A DNA stretch of 64,000 bases from Bacillota bacterium. GTDB lineage: Bacteria > Bacillota > Clostridia > Peptostreptococcales > Anaerovoracaceae. A program made the position numbers and the translations under genes. Below, one piece after another: positions 47,081 to 55,925 of this stretch. The stretch is from assembly GCA_016302925.1 (NCBI GenBank), contig JAEDMR010000001.1:1-64000 (forward strand). The letters run 5' to 3'. Below the pieces are notes generated by a model. The model was not told the DNA's origin and did no database searches. It worked only from the letters and a program-made list of their open reading frames with translations. Position 1 is the first letter of the stretch; every line of letters begins with the position of its first letter.

Positions 47081-49201
47081 TTACTCTTTTTCTGTCAGAT
47101 GATCCATGATCTTTTGAATCCAATTCTCCTCGTAAGGGTAATCACGCTGCAGGTGGATCAATATCTTTTCGTATATGGAAAACGCCTCTGCTGATTTCTT
47201 CTCCAGGGCAAGCACATCCGCCAAAATTTCAAGCTGGGAAAGAGAATCCTTATACTTTTCACCTCGATACAGGAGTGCGGACTGTACATTCTCGCGGGCT
47301 GCTTTTTCCGCCTCCGCCAGCCGATTTTCATCGATCAGAAGTGCGATCTGCAGCTCCTTGAAGGCTGTTTTTCGATAACCCAGATCTTCCCGGCTTTTCA
47401 TCCATGTTTCGATGGTCGCATAGAGTTCTCTGGAAATAGCAATGCGCCCCTCGCGCAGCGCATGTTTTGCTTCTTCCAGCAAAACATAGTTCTGCTTCAT
47501 CGAAAACCGCTGCTTCTGGAACGCAGGGAGGTCTTTGTCATCCATCTGCAGAATGGCCTCCACAATCTGCAGACACTCGGCCGCATATTTGTTCCGGGCA
47601 ACTGGGTCCTGGCGGTGGCTGTATTCCTTTGCAAGCTTAGCGCAGGCGGAACTGAGCTGGTCCATCACTTCAAAGGTTCGTGGCGTCACCGCCTTCAGCA
47701 GTTCATATCCCTTTTGATACCACATAAGCGCATGATCGTGATCCATATGGTTATGATAGACAGCTGCCACCCGGAGGGCTTCTCTTCCCGGAAGAACATG
47801 GTTGGGACCATAATAATTCATAACGGCTTCGTAGACTTTTACGGCATAGGGCAGCGCTTCTTCATAATATCCCTGAACCCACAGAAAGGTAACAATCTCC
47901 TCGAAAGCGGTGGCCAGCCATGGGGCAGGGTCCGGAAACGTCTCATAGACAGCAAACACATGCGGCTCCAGGATCCGGTTCTCCTCATAGGTGCGGTTCC
48001 ATGTACAGATCCCGATATCATCTCCGTACATATACTTCTCGAAGCCACGCAGCAGACGACTGCAGTTGATACATGTTGGCGGCATGATACGCCTGACGGC
48101 CTCGGCGATCAGAGGATGTACACGGAGAAGGAGACGGGCTTCTGTCTCTCTGCCCGGATCTTCCGGGGAATGTTCCGTCGTTTTTCCCAATACAAGAACA
48201 TCCATCAAAAGATAATTCCGAAGCGACCGGAGTGTATGTTCCGATGCGCCGGATATCTGGAGAAACAGATCTTTTTCCATTCCCTGCGGTGCAAGAACGG
48301 ACAAATACAACAGGGTTTCCCATTCAGCTTTTTTCAACCGGAAAGAGGAAAGCAGGGAAGTAATGTGGGATCCGTTGCCGGGAGGTCCGGACAGTTCTCC
48401 ATAGGAAGCCTGGACGGATGCCATTTTGATGCTTAATGTGTGGCCTTCCACCTGATAACCGTACTGCAGAAGCTGTTCTGTTTTTTCCGGTTCCAGTCTG
48501 CCGGAACAGGTTTGAATCAGTTTTGGCCAGTATTCCGGGGGCAGGGCGTTGACCAGAAGCTTTTCCTTTTCCGGCACGATTTCATAGTTTACTCTTGTGG
48601 TTATGATCTTATCGCAGGAAAGCTCCAGAAACTGACGAAGGTCCTTATCTGCGGGCATATTCATATTATCGATCACGATCAGAATTTTTTTCTTTTCACT
48701 GATTTTTTGCAGGGCACGGAGCTTTTCCCGATAATACTGCCGCAGCACAGGATACCTTTTCCGGTCATACCGCAGGCCGGAAATGGGAACGGAAGAATCA
48801 TCACAGACAGCCTGGAGGATCCCCCTGTCGGTTACGATGTAAAGGACATGATCATACGCAAGGTGATATCTGGCGAGATATGCAAGAGCAATCGCCGTTT
48901 TTCCGATGCCGCCGATGCCCTGCAGCAAGGCGGTGTGAAAAGAGGCAAGCATGTCATGGACAGCGGCAAGCTCTTCTTCCCGCCCGATCAGAGGGAAGGA
49001 AGCGGAAGGCAGAGCGGTATCCATGATTTTGAAATGCCTGTGTTCCAGAAAGCAGGTGTATTCCTCTTTCCAGGTCTCCCAGGCAGCTTTTTCGGCTTCC
49101 GGAGAGGAAAATCCGGGCGGGGTGTCCGCGTATTTTTTCTGCAGCAGAAGCTGGTGCTTTTTCCATAGCAAAAGCTGCTCCTGATAGTTAAAATCTTTCA
49201 T
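47081..49201 (-). CDS. STAND (NB-ARC-like) NTPase with helical repeats
   Basis: A 706-residue protein. After a helical N-terminus (1-65), the NTPase shows FPLIGREEELAAVHDML, the P-loop GIGGIGKTA (about 95-103), Walker B ILIVIDNM (about D178) and KIITTRV (about 198-204). These are NB-ARC-type motifs. Residues about 280-400 look like a winged helix. The C-terminal 300 residues are TPR-like (NHMDHDHALMWYQKGYELL, LAEAEKAARENV). STAND proteins are ligand-gated oligomeric switches used in regulation, cell death or phage defence. No effector such as TIR, nuclease or protease is visible, so a regulator is more likely. Third gene of the MATE operon. Confidence 0.82.
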   Translation of the reverse strand: MKDFNYQEQLLLWKKHQLLLQKKYADTPPGFSSPEAEKAAWETWKEEYTCFLEHRHFKIMDTALPSASFPLIGREEELAAVHDMLASFHTALLQGIGGIGKTAIALAYLARYHLAYDHVLYIVTDRGILQAVCDDSSVPISGLRYDRKRYPVLRQYYREKLRALQKISEKKKILIVIDNMNMPADKDLRQFLELSCDKIITTRVNYEIVPEKEKLLVNALPPEYWPKLIQTCSGRLEPEKTEQLLQYGYQVEGHTLSIKMASVQASYGELSGPPGNGSHITSLLSSFRLKKAEWETLLYLSVLAPQGMEKDLFLQISGASEHTLRSLRNYLLMDVLVLGKTTEHSPEDPGRETEARLLLRVHPLIAEAVRRIMPPTCINCSRLLRGFEKYMYGDDIGICTWNRTYEENRILEPHVFAVYETFPDPAPWLATAFEEIVTFLWVQGYYEEALPYAVKVYEAVMNYYGPNHVLPGREALRVAAVYHNHMDHDHALMWYQKGYELLKAVTPRTFEVMDQLSSACAKLAKEYSHRQDPVARNKYAAECLQIVEAILQMDDKDLPAFQKQRFSMKQNYVLLEEAKHALREGRIAISRELYATIETWMKSREDLGYRKTAFKELQIALLIDENRLAEAEKAARENVQSALLYRGEKYKDSLSQLEILADVLALEKKSAEAFSIYEKILIHLQRDYPYEENWIQKIMDHLTEKE

Positions 49202-49204
49202 GGT

Positions 49205-50131
49205 TCAGGTCTCTTTCTTTTCCAGCGTTTTAAAATAGAATGGACGAAGCCTGTTCTGCCCCTGCGCACACAGATACTGATCGGTATAACGGAAGGCTTC
49301 CTGAAGCCATCTGCGGCATTCTTCCGGACTTTTATGAAGGCAGCGGTCCCTGTACAGAGCAAGGATCTGCAGCAGCATGGCGTCGAAACGCTCTCCGCTG
49401 GTCAGCGTATGTTCCGCACGCAGCGGGCAGTATCCAAAAGAGGATAAATACAGATTGATTACCCGTTCATTGAGAAAGGGGATGCACATGATCAGGATAT
49501 GCCGGATCATGGTTTTCCGCGGGATCTCCCCGAAAAGCTTCATATTCTTCAACAATTCGGAGCCGTAGGAGATACTGGTCATACGGCTGATTTGACGGGT
49601 ATCGGATTCGGCAGACCGGAAGGTATATTCACAGGCCTGGCTGAAGTAGATATGCCGCAGGCTGGGAAGCGGATCCTCTGAGAAAATTCCGTATTTTCTC
49701 CGTTCCATCGGATGAAGTTTGCACAGATATTCCTGAATCATCGTGTCCATGATTCTGCGCCGCTCCTGGTAGAGCGGGCTGTCAGCATCGGATGCATCAA
49801 AGACCAGATCACTTCGGTCCGCATAGACCTGCAGCAGATACTGCTGATCTTCACCGCTCAGTTCCAGTGCTTTTCCGAACATCAGAACCTGCTTCCGGTC
49901 AGAAGGGACATGATGTCCGGTTCGCCAGAATCGAACCTTTGTAATTTGTGAATCCTGCTCCGGCAGAGCAGCATACATTTTTTCATATAGAAGCATATCG
50001 GCATCTCTTTTTGTGGTCAGACCGTTCTTCTTCATAAAAAGGAGATACTGCTTCTGCAGCCATTGCACTTCCGGTCTGACATCAAGCGATTTCAAAAGGA
50101 TGTCATCCAGAATTCTTTTCAGTTCATCCAT
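49205..50131 (-). CDS. Uncharacterised protein with possible HTH-like region
   Basis: A 308-residue, mostly helical protein I do not recognise. Residues about 60-110 (TKVRFWRTGHHVPSDRKQVL, then ALELSGEDQQYLLQVYAD) have a short-helix pattern reminiscent of Cro/C1-like folds, which is tentative. The C-terminal 200 residues carry no motif I know. It ends three bases before the STAND gene and follows the MATE gene by 42 bp, so it is probably a functional partner of the STAND protein, for example its DNA-binding arm. Confidence 0.6.
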   Translation of the reverse strand: MDELKRILDDILLKSLDVRPEVQWLQKQYLLFMKKNGLTTKRDADMLLYEKMYAALPEQDSQITKVRFWRTGHHVPSDRKQVLMFGKALELSGEDQQYLLQVYADRSDLVFDASDADSPLYQERRRIMDTMIQEYLCKLHPMERRKYGIFSEDPLPSLRHIYFSQACEYTFRSAESDTRQISRMTSISYGSELLKNMKLFGEIPRKTMIRHILIMCIPFLNERVINLYLSSFGYCPLRAEHTLTSGERFDAMLLQILALYRDRCLHKSPEECRRWLQEAFRYTDQYLCAQGQNRLRPFYFKTLEKKET

Positions 50132-50173
50132 CGGTATTGTTCCTTTGATTCATGATTTATGATACGAGTATCA

Positions 50174-51517
50174 TTATGTTTTTTGCAGTTTGTGACGCAT
50201 GAAGCGCCGATAGCGGAGAATCGCAGCGAAACCTGCTCCGATCCTGCTGAGTGCAAGCCCCAGGCAGACGGCAAGATAGCCTATCCGGGGAATCAGCGAA
50301 GCCATGGCAATGTTGATCGTCATTTCGATAAAGCCGAAGAAAGGCATGGCCCGGTAATCTCCCATGGATTGCAGAGAATATCGCAGAATGACCAGTGCGG
50401 TGAGAAACGGATAGGACACAACGATGATCCGCATCTGAAAGATTCCTGCCTGAACGGCTTGGAGAGAAGCGCCATCTCCTGCCAGTCCGCGGATCATAGC
50501 AGGAGCAAACGCCAGGGACACGATTACAATCAGCAGACAAACAGGCAGAGAACGACGATAGAGTCGGCGAACATAATCATGAACCATGCGGTAGTCGCCG
50601 CGGCCCGCATTTTGTCCAACGATCACAACGGCTGCCGTTCCGTATACGCTGAGCAGTTCTGTGAACAGGGAGGTATACTGATCGGAATAGGCATCTCCGG
50701 CAAGCAGGTCGGCAAGCAGATTGTTTTCCATCCGCTGCATGAAAAAAGAACCGATGGACAGGAACAGGAACAGAAGGCCCTTGGAACAGCCGTTGATCAG
50801 AGTATCCAGATAATGCGCCCTTTGTATGGCAAATGGGGAAAGAAAGGAGATCCGGCCGCCGGATAGCTTCCCCAAAAACCAGGCAAGGACCAGGACCTGC
50901 CACAGATTGTTGATCAGCATGGCAAGCGCCGGGGCGGTAATTCCCGTATGCAGGCCGGCAATCAGGAAAATAACCAGAAAAGTCTGCACCACAACGCCTG
51001 CCATGGATAACATGGCCGGGACAGCGCTGTTTCCCATTCCCTGAATGGTACTGATCAGGATCAGCTTCAGATAAAGAAGTCCCGCGCCCAAAAGGATGAC
51101 CCGGAAATAGGCGGTCGCATCCGACATCAGCGCTTCCGGAATATTGGCCTGCTGCAGGATGATTTCGGAGAACAGAGGAAAGGACAGACAAAGGACACCC
51201 ATGGCTGACGTCAGATATACTGCGCCCCAGAATCCCTGACGGATTTCTTCCGGATCATCGGAGCCGATACAGCGGGAAAGGCGTACGCCAAATCCACTGA
51301 CAACGGCCGCAAACATGGAATTGATGATGGACACACATCCGGAACATGCACCGGTCACTGCCACCGCGTTCTGACTCAGATATCTGCTGATGACTGCCGT
51401 ATTCACCATGGCATAGATACATTGGAATCCTGCGGAAAGGAAGAAGGGAAACAGAAACCATCGCAGTTCCTGGTTTCCGATTCTCTGTGTGAAATCAAGC
51501 TGTCGGAATCGTTTCAT
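50174..51517 (-). CDS. MATE-family efflux transporter
   Basis: A protein of about 447 residues with 12 predicted helices in two six-helix halves. Typical MATE segments are AMVNTAVISRYLSQNAVAVTG at the N-terminus and VVIVGQNAGRGDYRMVHDYV in the second half. MATE pumps exchange Na+ or H+ for drugs or metabolites. The start at 51517 has GGAG eight bases upstream; the frame extends to 51586 without support. First gene of a three-gene operon with the unknown and STAND genes. Confidence 0.88.
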   Translation of the reverse strand: MKRFRQLDFTQRIGNQELRWFLFPFFLSAGFQCIYAMVNTAVISRYLSQNAVAVTGACSGCVSIINSMFAAVVSGFGVRLSRCIGSDDPEEIRQGFWGAVYLTSAMGVLCLSFPLFSEIILQQANIPEALMSDATAYFRVILLGAGLLYLKLILISTIQGMGNSAVPAMLSMAGVVVQTFLVIFLIAGLHTGITAPALAMLINNLWQVLVLAWFLGKLSGGRISFLSPFAIQRAHYLDTLINGCSKGLLFLFLSIGSFFMQRMENNLLADLLAGDAYSDQYTSLFTELLSVYGTAAVVIVGQNAGRGDYRMVHDYVRRLYRRSLPVCLLIVIVSLAFAPAMIRGLAGDGASLQAVQAGIFQMRIIVVSYPFLTALVILRYSLQSMGDYRAMPFFGFIEMTINIAMASLIPRIGYLAVCLGLALSRIGAGFAAILRYRRFMRHKLQKT

Positions 51518-51565
51518 TTGACATTCTCCGTATGGTTCATAATCAATGGTCTGTGTACAAACTGG

Positions 51566-51594
51566 ATTACAGGATAATTTAAACATAAAAGCAA
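51566..51594 (-). promoter_or_regulatory. Probable promoter of the MATE operon
   Basis: On the minus strand TTGCTT (51594-51589), a 17-bp spacer and TGTAAT (51571-51566). It lies just beyond the palindrome. Confidence 0.5.
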
Positions 51595-51602
51595 CATCAG
51601 AG

Positions 51603-51648
51603 CAAGCAAGTAAATTTTAACATTTAATTGTTAACTTTCACTTGCTTG
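51603..51648. repeat. Imperfect 46-bp palindrome between divergent operons
   Basis: Outer arms CAAGCAAGT / ACTTGCTTG and inner arms TTAACA / TGTTAA are separated by short unpaired segments, with a TTTAAT loop; about 17 of 20 positions pair. No T-run follows on either strand, so it is more likely an operator than a terminator. The right arm overlaps a candidate rightward -35 (TTGACG, 51646-51651). Confidence 0.7.
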
Positions 51649-51674
51649 ACGGTAGGAAAACGGAATGCTAAAAC
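51646..51674 (+). promoter_or_regulatory. Possible promoter of the Sel1/LRR operon
   Basis: TTGACG (51646-51651), 17-bp spacer, TAAAAC (51669-51674). The -10 is weak. Confidence 0.4.
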
Positions 51675-51723
51675 AAAAATGTATAAGACTATCAAAAATA
51701 TCTTCTAGGCAAGGAGGCACTGA

Positions 51724-53271
51724 ATGTTAATTGTAATTATCTTAGTCCTTGTTGGCGTTCTCGTTTTTTTGAAAATGAAGAAGGACAGAGCGGCTGACGC
51801 CCGTTTTCTGCAGGAAGAGACGGCGTGGGAACAACAAGTGGCGGCGCGGAAAAAAGATGGGGAACCGAAGGTATGCACGAAAATGCCGTCTCTTGAAGGA
51901 AAAGGCAAAACCGTTATCGGGCCGGATGGAAAAAACTATCCGAAAACAGTTTTGGAGAAAAATTATTATGGCGTCATCCGGGATTTTTTCCGAGAGGATG
52001 CAGAGGATTACGCACATGCAAAATACGAATGCAGTCCGCTGTTCTGTATGGCTGCAATGGAATATTATATCCTGGAATATTTTTATGGAAGTTTCGACTG
52101 GGGGAAACCTGAAACACTGACCAGAGAATATGTGGAAAAAGGCATTTCCTGTATTTATGAGGTGGCAGAAAATTATGCATATCCGGCCATGCAGGATAAC
52201 GATATGATTCAGGCACAGCATTATTCTGTACGGAGAACGGCAGATAAAACGCGTGCCATGGCGGGCAATGGTTACTATAAAAATGTATACGAGATCCCTG
52301 TCAATATGGATAAAGCGTTGAATTTCTACAGAATGCCGGAGAAACTGCGTGAGAAATATCCGGATTATGTGGGGCAGGCAGGCAAGGACTGTGTCATTAC
52401 CATGGTAAAATGCTGGCTCCAAACGGCGCATATTTATTCTGCCCGGCAGGAGGCAGAGAAGGCAAAAAAGCTTTACAGTCAGGTATATCAGATGGCAGTC
52501 CGCTTTTCTCTTGATGATATGATTATGGAGCTGATCCATGCTTTAACATCAGGGTATCCCAGAAATCCGGCAGACTATCAGGATCATGCATATAACATTT
52601 TAGCAGATTGGGCCTGCAACAGCGACCTGGGACTTGCTATGTATGAAGAATATGTACTTCATATAAATGGGCTGGACAAGACCCGAATGGCAAAGAGTCC
52701 TGAAGAGGCCGTCAAGCTGTATCGGGAACAGGCAGAAAGCAATCACTATGCTGCTTATCTGCTTGGTCAGGCAACGCTATTCGGCTACGGAACCGAAAAG
52801 AATGAGGCGTATGGACACAAGATGATAGAGATTGCGGCAGAAAATGGCTGTATCTCTGCTCTGTTTGCATTGATTCAGCTTTCTGCGGAAAGCAGAGAAG
52901 AATCAAAGAAATGGCAGTCCGATTTCGAGAAGACGGTTGCCGTTGTTGTGGCAGTAAGCAGTTCTGTGCGAGACGTACTAAAGCAGAGTGGAAAGGATGT
53001 AACGAAACAGCGTTTTGCGGAGATAGAACGCAGTCTTGCGGAAGCGGAACGAAAACAGCAGACGGAAGCAGCAGTGGATACACAGGAAACAAAGGAGGGC
53101 TTCACTTTCCCTGTCGCTTTCTGCGACGAAAATATGAATCGCTGGGAACGGGGAGATGTTTTGTTGGGCGTTGCCCTGTATCAGTGTATGAGTACGGGAG
53201 AAATCAGAAATCTGGATCAGCGAGATATCCGGCGGCTTGAAAGAACCACGGGAATGCAGATTGAGTATTGA
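51724..53271 (+). CDS. Membrane-anchored Sel1/TPR-like protein
   Basis: A 515-residue protein. An N-terminal helix (about residues 2-17) followed at once by KMKKDR predicts a cytoplasmic body tethered to the membrane. The middle has helical repeats; the clearest is Sel1-like (HYAAYLLGQATLFGYGTEKN, about 340-360). The last 60 residues form a separate small domain (GDVLLGVALYQCMSTGEIRN). Family unknown. AAGGAGG precedes the ATG. It starts the seven-gene plus-strand operon of the island. Confidence 0.72.
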   Translation: MLIVIILVLVGVLVFLKMKKDRAADARFLQEETAWEQQVAARKKDGEPKVCTKMPSLEGKGKTVIGPDGKNYPKTVLEKNYYGVIRDFFREDAEDYAHAKYECSPLFCMAAMEYYILEYFYGSFDWGKPETLTREYVEKGISCIYEVAENYAYPAMQDNDMIQAQHYSVRRTADKTRAMAGNGYYKNVYEIPVNMDKALNFYRMPEKLREKYPDYVGQAGKDCVITMVKCWLQTAHIYSARQEAEKAKKLYSQVYQMAVRFSLDDMIMELIHALTSGYPRNPADYQDHAYNILADWACNSDLGLAMYEEYVLHINGLDKTRMAKSPEEAVKLYREQAESNHYAAYLLGQATLFGYGTEKNEAYGHKMIEIAAENGCISALFALIQLSAESREESKKWQSDFEKTVAVVVAVSSSVRDVLKQSGKDVTKQRFAEIERSLAEAERKQQTEAAVDTQETKEGFTFPVAFCDENMNRWERGDVLLGVALYQCMSTGEIRNLDQRDIRRLERTTGMQIEY

Positions 53272-53287
53272 GAAAGGAGATTTCCAC

Positions 53288-54565
53288 ATGAAAAAGACAA
53301 AAAGTATTCTAAGTATACTGCTCAGCGTTCTGCTGATTCTGACAGTGTTGCCGATGGCATCTGCACCTGCATTTGCCGTTGAAACGACAAATAGTCAGGA
53401 TGGCAACTGGGGGATTTATGCGGATTATAACAAAAATACATGTACAATTTACGGGTATTACGGCAGCGAAGCCAACCTGAAGATACCTTCTAAAATCGAT
53501 GGACTGAAAGTGACCAAAATCCAGCTGTCCACAGGCGGCAGTCCTTGGACAAACAATTACACAAACCGCAATTCGATTGTAACAATCGAAGTACCGGATA
53601 CCATAACAGAGCTTGGATATGCATCCTTTGCGAATCTGCCGAATCTGAAATCCGTGAGCATTCCATCTTCTGTGAAAACTTTTGGAGCCAGCCTTTTCGC
53701 CTGGTCCACATCTCTGGAGGAGTTTACGATTCCCAAAAATATGAAGGAAATTCCAAACGGAATGTTTAGCAGCTGTACTTCACTAAAGAATGTGACCATC
53801 CACAGCGGAGTCACGGCCTTAGGCGAAGGCGCTTTCGCCGGATGTACATCCCTGAAGACGATCAAGCTTCCGTCTAAGCTGAAAACGATCGGGGAAAGGT
53901 GTTTTGGCACCTCCAGTGCAGACTGGTGCGGACTGGAAAGTATCTCTATTCCGAATTCTGTGACCTCCATAGGATGTTATGCCTTTAACCTCTGCAAAAA
54001 TCTGACCGAGGTGAAGATGTCCACAAGGATAGAAGAAATCGGAAGTAATGCTTTTAGTGAATGTGAAAATCTGAAATCCATCACGATCCCATCCAGCTGC
54101 AAGAAAATAGAATACGGGGTCTTCGATGACTGTGACAGCCTGACTACCGTGGTCTTCAGAAGCGATCTGAAACTGCCGTCTTACAGCTCACCGCTTCATG
54201 CCTCTTCTCTTTTAACCGTATATTCTGCTTCCTCCGAAAAGGCTGTCAGAGAATACTGTTCTGAAAAAGGAATACGCTGGAAATCACTGAATCCGCCGAA
54301 ACTGACCAGCAAGAAACGGACAGCGACGACGGCCACCCTGAAGTGGAGTTCTGTTTCCGGCGCTGTGGGCTACAAAGTATACATGAAGACCGGAACCGGT
54401 TCCTACAAGCTGATGAAAACTACTACCGACCTCAGCTATAAAGCCACCGGCCTGAAAAAAGGCGTCACCTACCGGTTCTATGTGACCACCCTGAAAGAAG
54501 ACGACCTGGGTCAGAATATTGAAAGCAAGGGCTCATCCGTATATAAAACATATCTGAAAAAATAA
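53288..54565 (+). CDS. Secreted BspA-type leucine-rich-repeat protein with C-terminal FN3 (copy 1)
   Basis: About 425 residues. Signal peptide with probable cleavage after ASAPAFA (about residue 30). Then LRR_5 repeats of the treponemal/BspA type, for example SVSIPSSVKTFGASLFAW and FAGCTSLKTIKLPSKLKTIG. A fibronectin type III-like domain closes the protein (about 335-425, VGYKVYMKTGTGSYKLMK). No sortase motif or membrane anchor is seen. BspA proteins bind host matrix or other cells in several bacteria. The start at 53288 has AAAGGAG; the longer frame lacks one. A paralogue follows. Confidence 0.88.
   Translation: MKKTKSILSILLSVLLILTVLPMASAPAFAVETTNSQDGNWGIYADYNKNTCTIYGYYGSEANLKIPSKIDGLKVTKIQLSTGGSPWTNNYTNRNSIVTIEVPDTITELGYASFANLPNLKSVSIPSSVKTFGASLFAWSTSLEEFTIPKNMKEIPNGMFSSCTSLKNVTIHSGVTALGEGAFAGCTSLKTIKLPSKLKTIGERCFGTSSADWCGLESISIPNSVTSIGCYAFNLCKNLTEVKMSTRIEEIGSNAFSECENLKSITIPSSCKKIEYGVFDDCDSLTTVVFRSDLKLPSYSSPLHASSLLTVYSASSEKAVREYCSEKGIRWKSLNPPKLTSKKRTATTATLKWSSVSGAVGYKVYMKTGTGSYKLMKTTTDLSYKATGLKKGVTYRFYVTTLKEDDLGQNIESKGSSVYKTYLKK
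54521..54562 (+). repeat. 42-bp perfect direct repeat, copy 1
   Basis: The bases coding ESKGSSVYKTYLKK are identical to 55856-55897 in the second LRR gene. Confidence 0.95.
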
Positions 54566-54574
54566 TTGCGGATG

Positions 54575-54626
54575 GCATAACAAAATGTGCCATGTACGTA
54601 ACGGAGGGCGAGTATCATGAAGAAAA
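54575..54626 (+). repeat. 52-bp leader repeat, copy A
   Basis: From GCATAACAAAATG through GGAGG and the ATG to GAAGAAAA; 48 of 52 bases match 58571-58622. It covers the ribosome site and start of the second LRR gene. Confidence 0.95.
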
Positions 54627-55903
54627 GCAAATTAGAAAGGAAAACATTGATGAAAAAGATGAAAAAAACACTTTGTCTCCTGCTCATGTTCATGGTTGCC
54701 GCAATGGCATTTCCAACGGTGAGCTTTGGTGCAAACGAAATCGTAAGCCAGGACGGAAACTGGCGTTACATCCCGGATTATAACAAGGATACCTGCACAG
54801 TCATCGGCTACTACGGCTCTGATGCGGACGTGTCCATTCCATCCGTTGTGGATGATCTGAAGGTGACCAGACTGGATTTTCAATTTCAGGTGGCTGCACC
54901 GCATAACCGGTGGATGAACCCGGAACCTGTCGTCAGCATTACAATCCCGAACACAGTAACTTCATTGGGAAATTTCTGCTTTGCCGAACTGCCGAATCTG
55001 AAGAAGATCACAATCCCTTCTTCTGTGAAAGAATTTGGAAAAGGTCTTTTCGACTGGTGCACCTCATTAGAGGAATTCACAATACCGGCAAATATGAAGG
55101 AAATTCCTTCGGAGACGTTTGAAAACTGCACCTCTCTGTCGAAGGTAACCATCCATTCCAAGGTGACCAGTATCGGATATTCAGCATTCGCTGGTTGTAC
55201 TTCCCTAAAGCAGATCAAGCTGCCTTCAGGCCTTAAGAGCATCGGAGGACAATGCTTCTTCGGCAGCGGTCTGGAAAGTCTTTCAATACCGAATACCGTA
55301 TCCGATCTGGGTGGAGGTATCTGTGACTATTGCACAAATCTGACTTCTGTCAAGTTTACGACCAATGCGAATGTCAAGGAATTGCCGTATAACAGTTTTT
55401 ACCGCTGCTCGAATCTTAAGACGATCACCATCCCGTCCAATATCAAGTCCATGTACTCCGGTTTTAGTGAATGTCCGAATCTGACAACGGTAATTGTCCG
55501 CAATGATAACCTTGATATCATCGGCGGTCTTGAGCAGACTGCAGTACTTACAGCATACTCTTCCTCAAAGGCAACCAAACTGAGAGAATACTGCTCGAAA
55601 AAAGGCATCCGCTGGAAACCACTGGATCCGCCGACATGGATTAGCAAGAAGCGGACAGATACAACAGCATCCCTGAAGTGGAAGTCCGTTACAGATGCTG
55701 TGGGCTATAAAGTCTATAAAAAGACCGGTTCCGGCTCCTATAAGCTGCTGAAGACCGTTACCGGCACAAGCTATAAGGCAACGGGTCTGAAGAAAGGCAC
55801 CACTTACAGATTCTATGTAACAACGCTGAAAGAGGATGCTCTGGGCAATCTGATCGAAAGCAAGGGCTCATCCGTATATAAAACATATCTGAAAAAAAGC
55901 TGA
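54617..55903 (+). CDS. Secreted BspA-type leucine-rich-repeat protein with FN3 (copy 2)
   Basis: A 428-residue paralogue of the previous gene with the same plan: signal peptide (KKTLCLLLMFMVAAMAF, cleavage near SFGA), LRR_5 repeats (ITIPSSVKEFGKGLFDW, FAGCTSLKQIKLPSGLKSIG) and a C-terminal FN3-like domain (VGYKVYKKTGSGSYKLLK). Two starts are possible: 54617, within the leader repeat with GGAGGG, and 54650, which gives a normal-length signal peptide with AAAGG upstream. The final 42 bases before the stop are identical to copy 1, which indicates recent duplication or gene conversion. Confidence 0.88.
   Translation: MKKSKLERKTLMKKMKKTLCLLLMFMVAAMAFPTVSFGANEIVSQDGNWRYIPDYNKDTCTVIGYYGSDADVSIPSVVDDLKVTRLDFQFQVAAPHNRWMNPEPVVSITIPNTVTSLGNFCFAELPNLKKITIPSSVKEFGKGLFDWCTSLEEFTIPANMKEIPSETFENCTSLSKVTIHSKVTSIGYSAFAGCTSLKQIKLPSGLKSIGGQCFFGSGLESLSIPNTVSDLGGGICDYCTNLTSVKFTTNANVKELPYNSFYRCSNLKTITIPSNIKSMYSGFSECPNLTTVIVRNDNLDIIGGLEQTAVLTAYSSSKATKLREYCSKKGIRWKPLDPPTWISKKRTDTTASLKWKSVTDAVGYKVYKKTGSGSYKLLKTVTGTSYKATGLKKGTTYRFYVTTLKEDALGNLIESKGSSVYKTYLKKS
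55856..55897 (+). repeat. 42-bp perfect direct repeat, copy 2
   Basis: Identical to 54521-54562, including synonymous positions, although the surrounding paralogous sequence has diverged. Confidence 0.95.
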
Positions 55904-55925
55904 GAGTGAAAGGAATAATACAGGA

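Noticed and set aside
47081..50131. Calling the STAND pair an Avs-type phage-defence system
   Set aside because: No nuclease, TIR, protease or other effector domain is visible, and the operon starts with a MATE pump.
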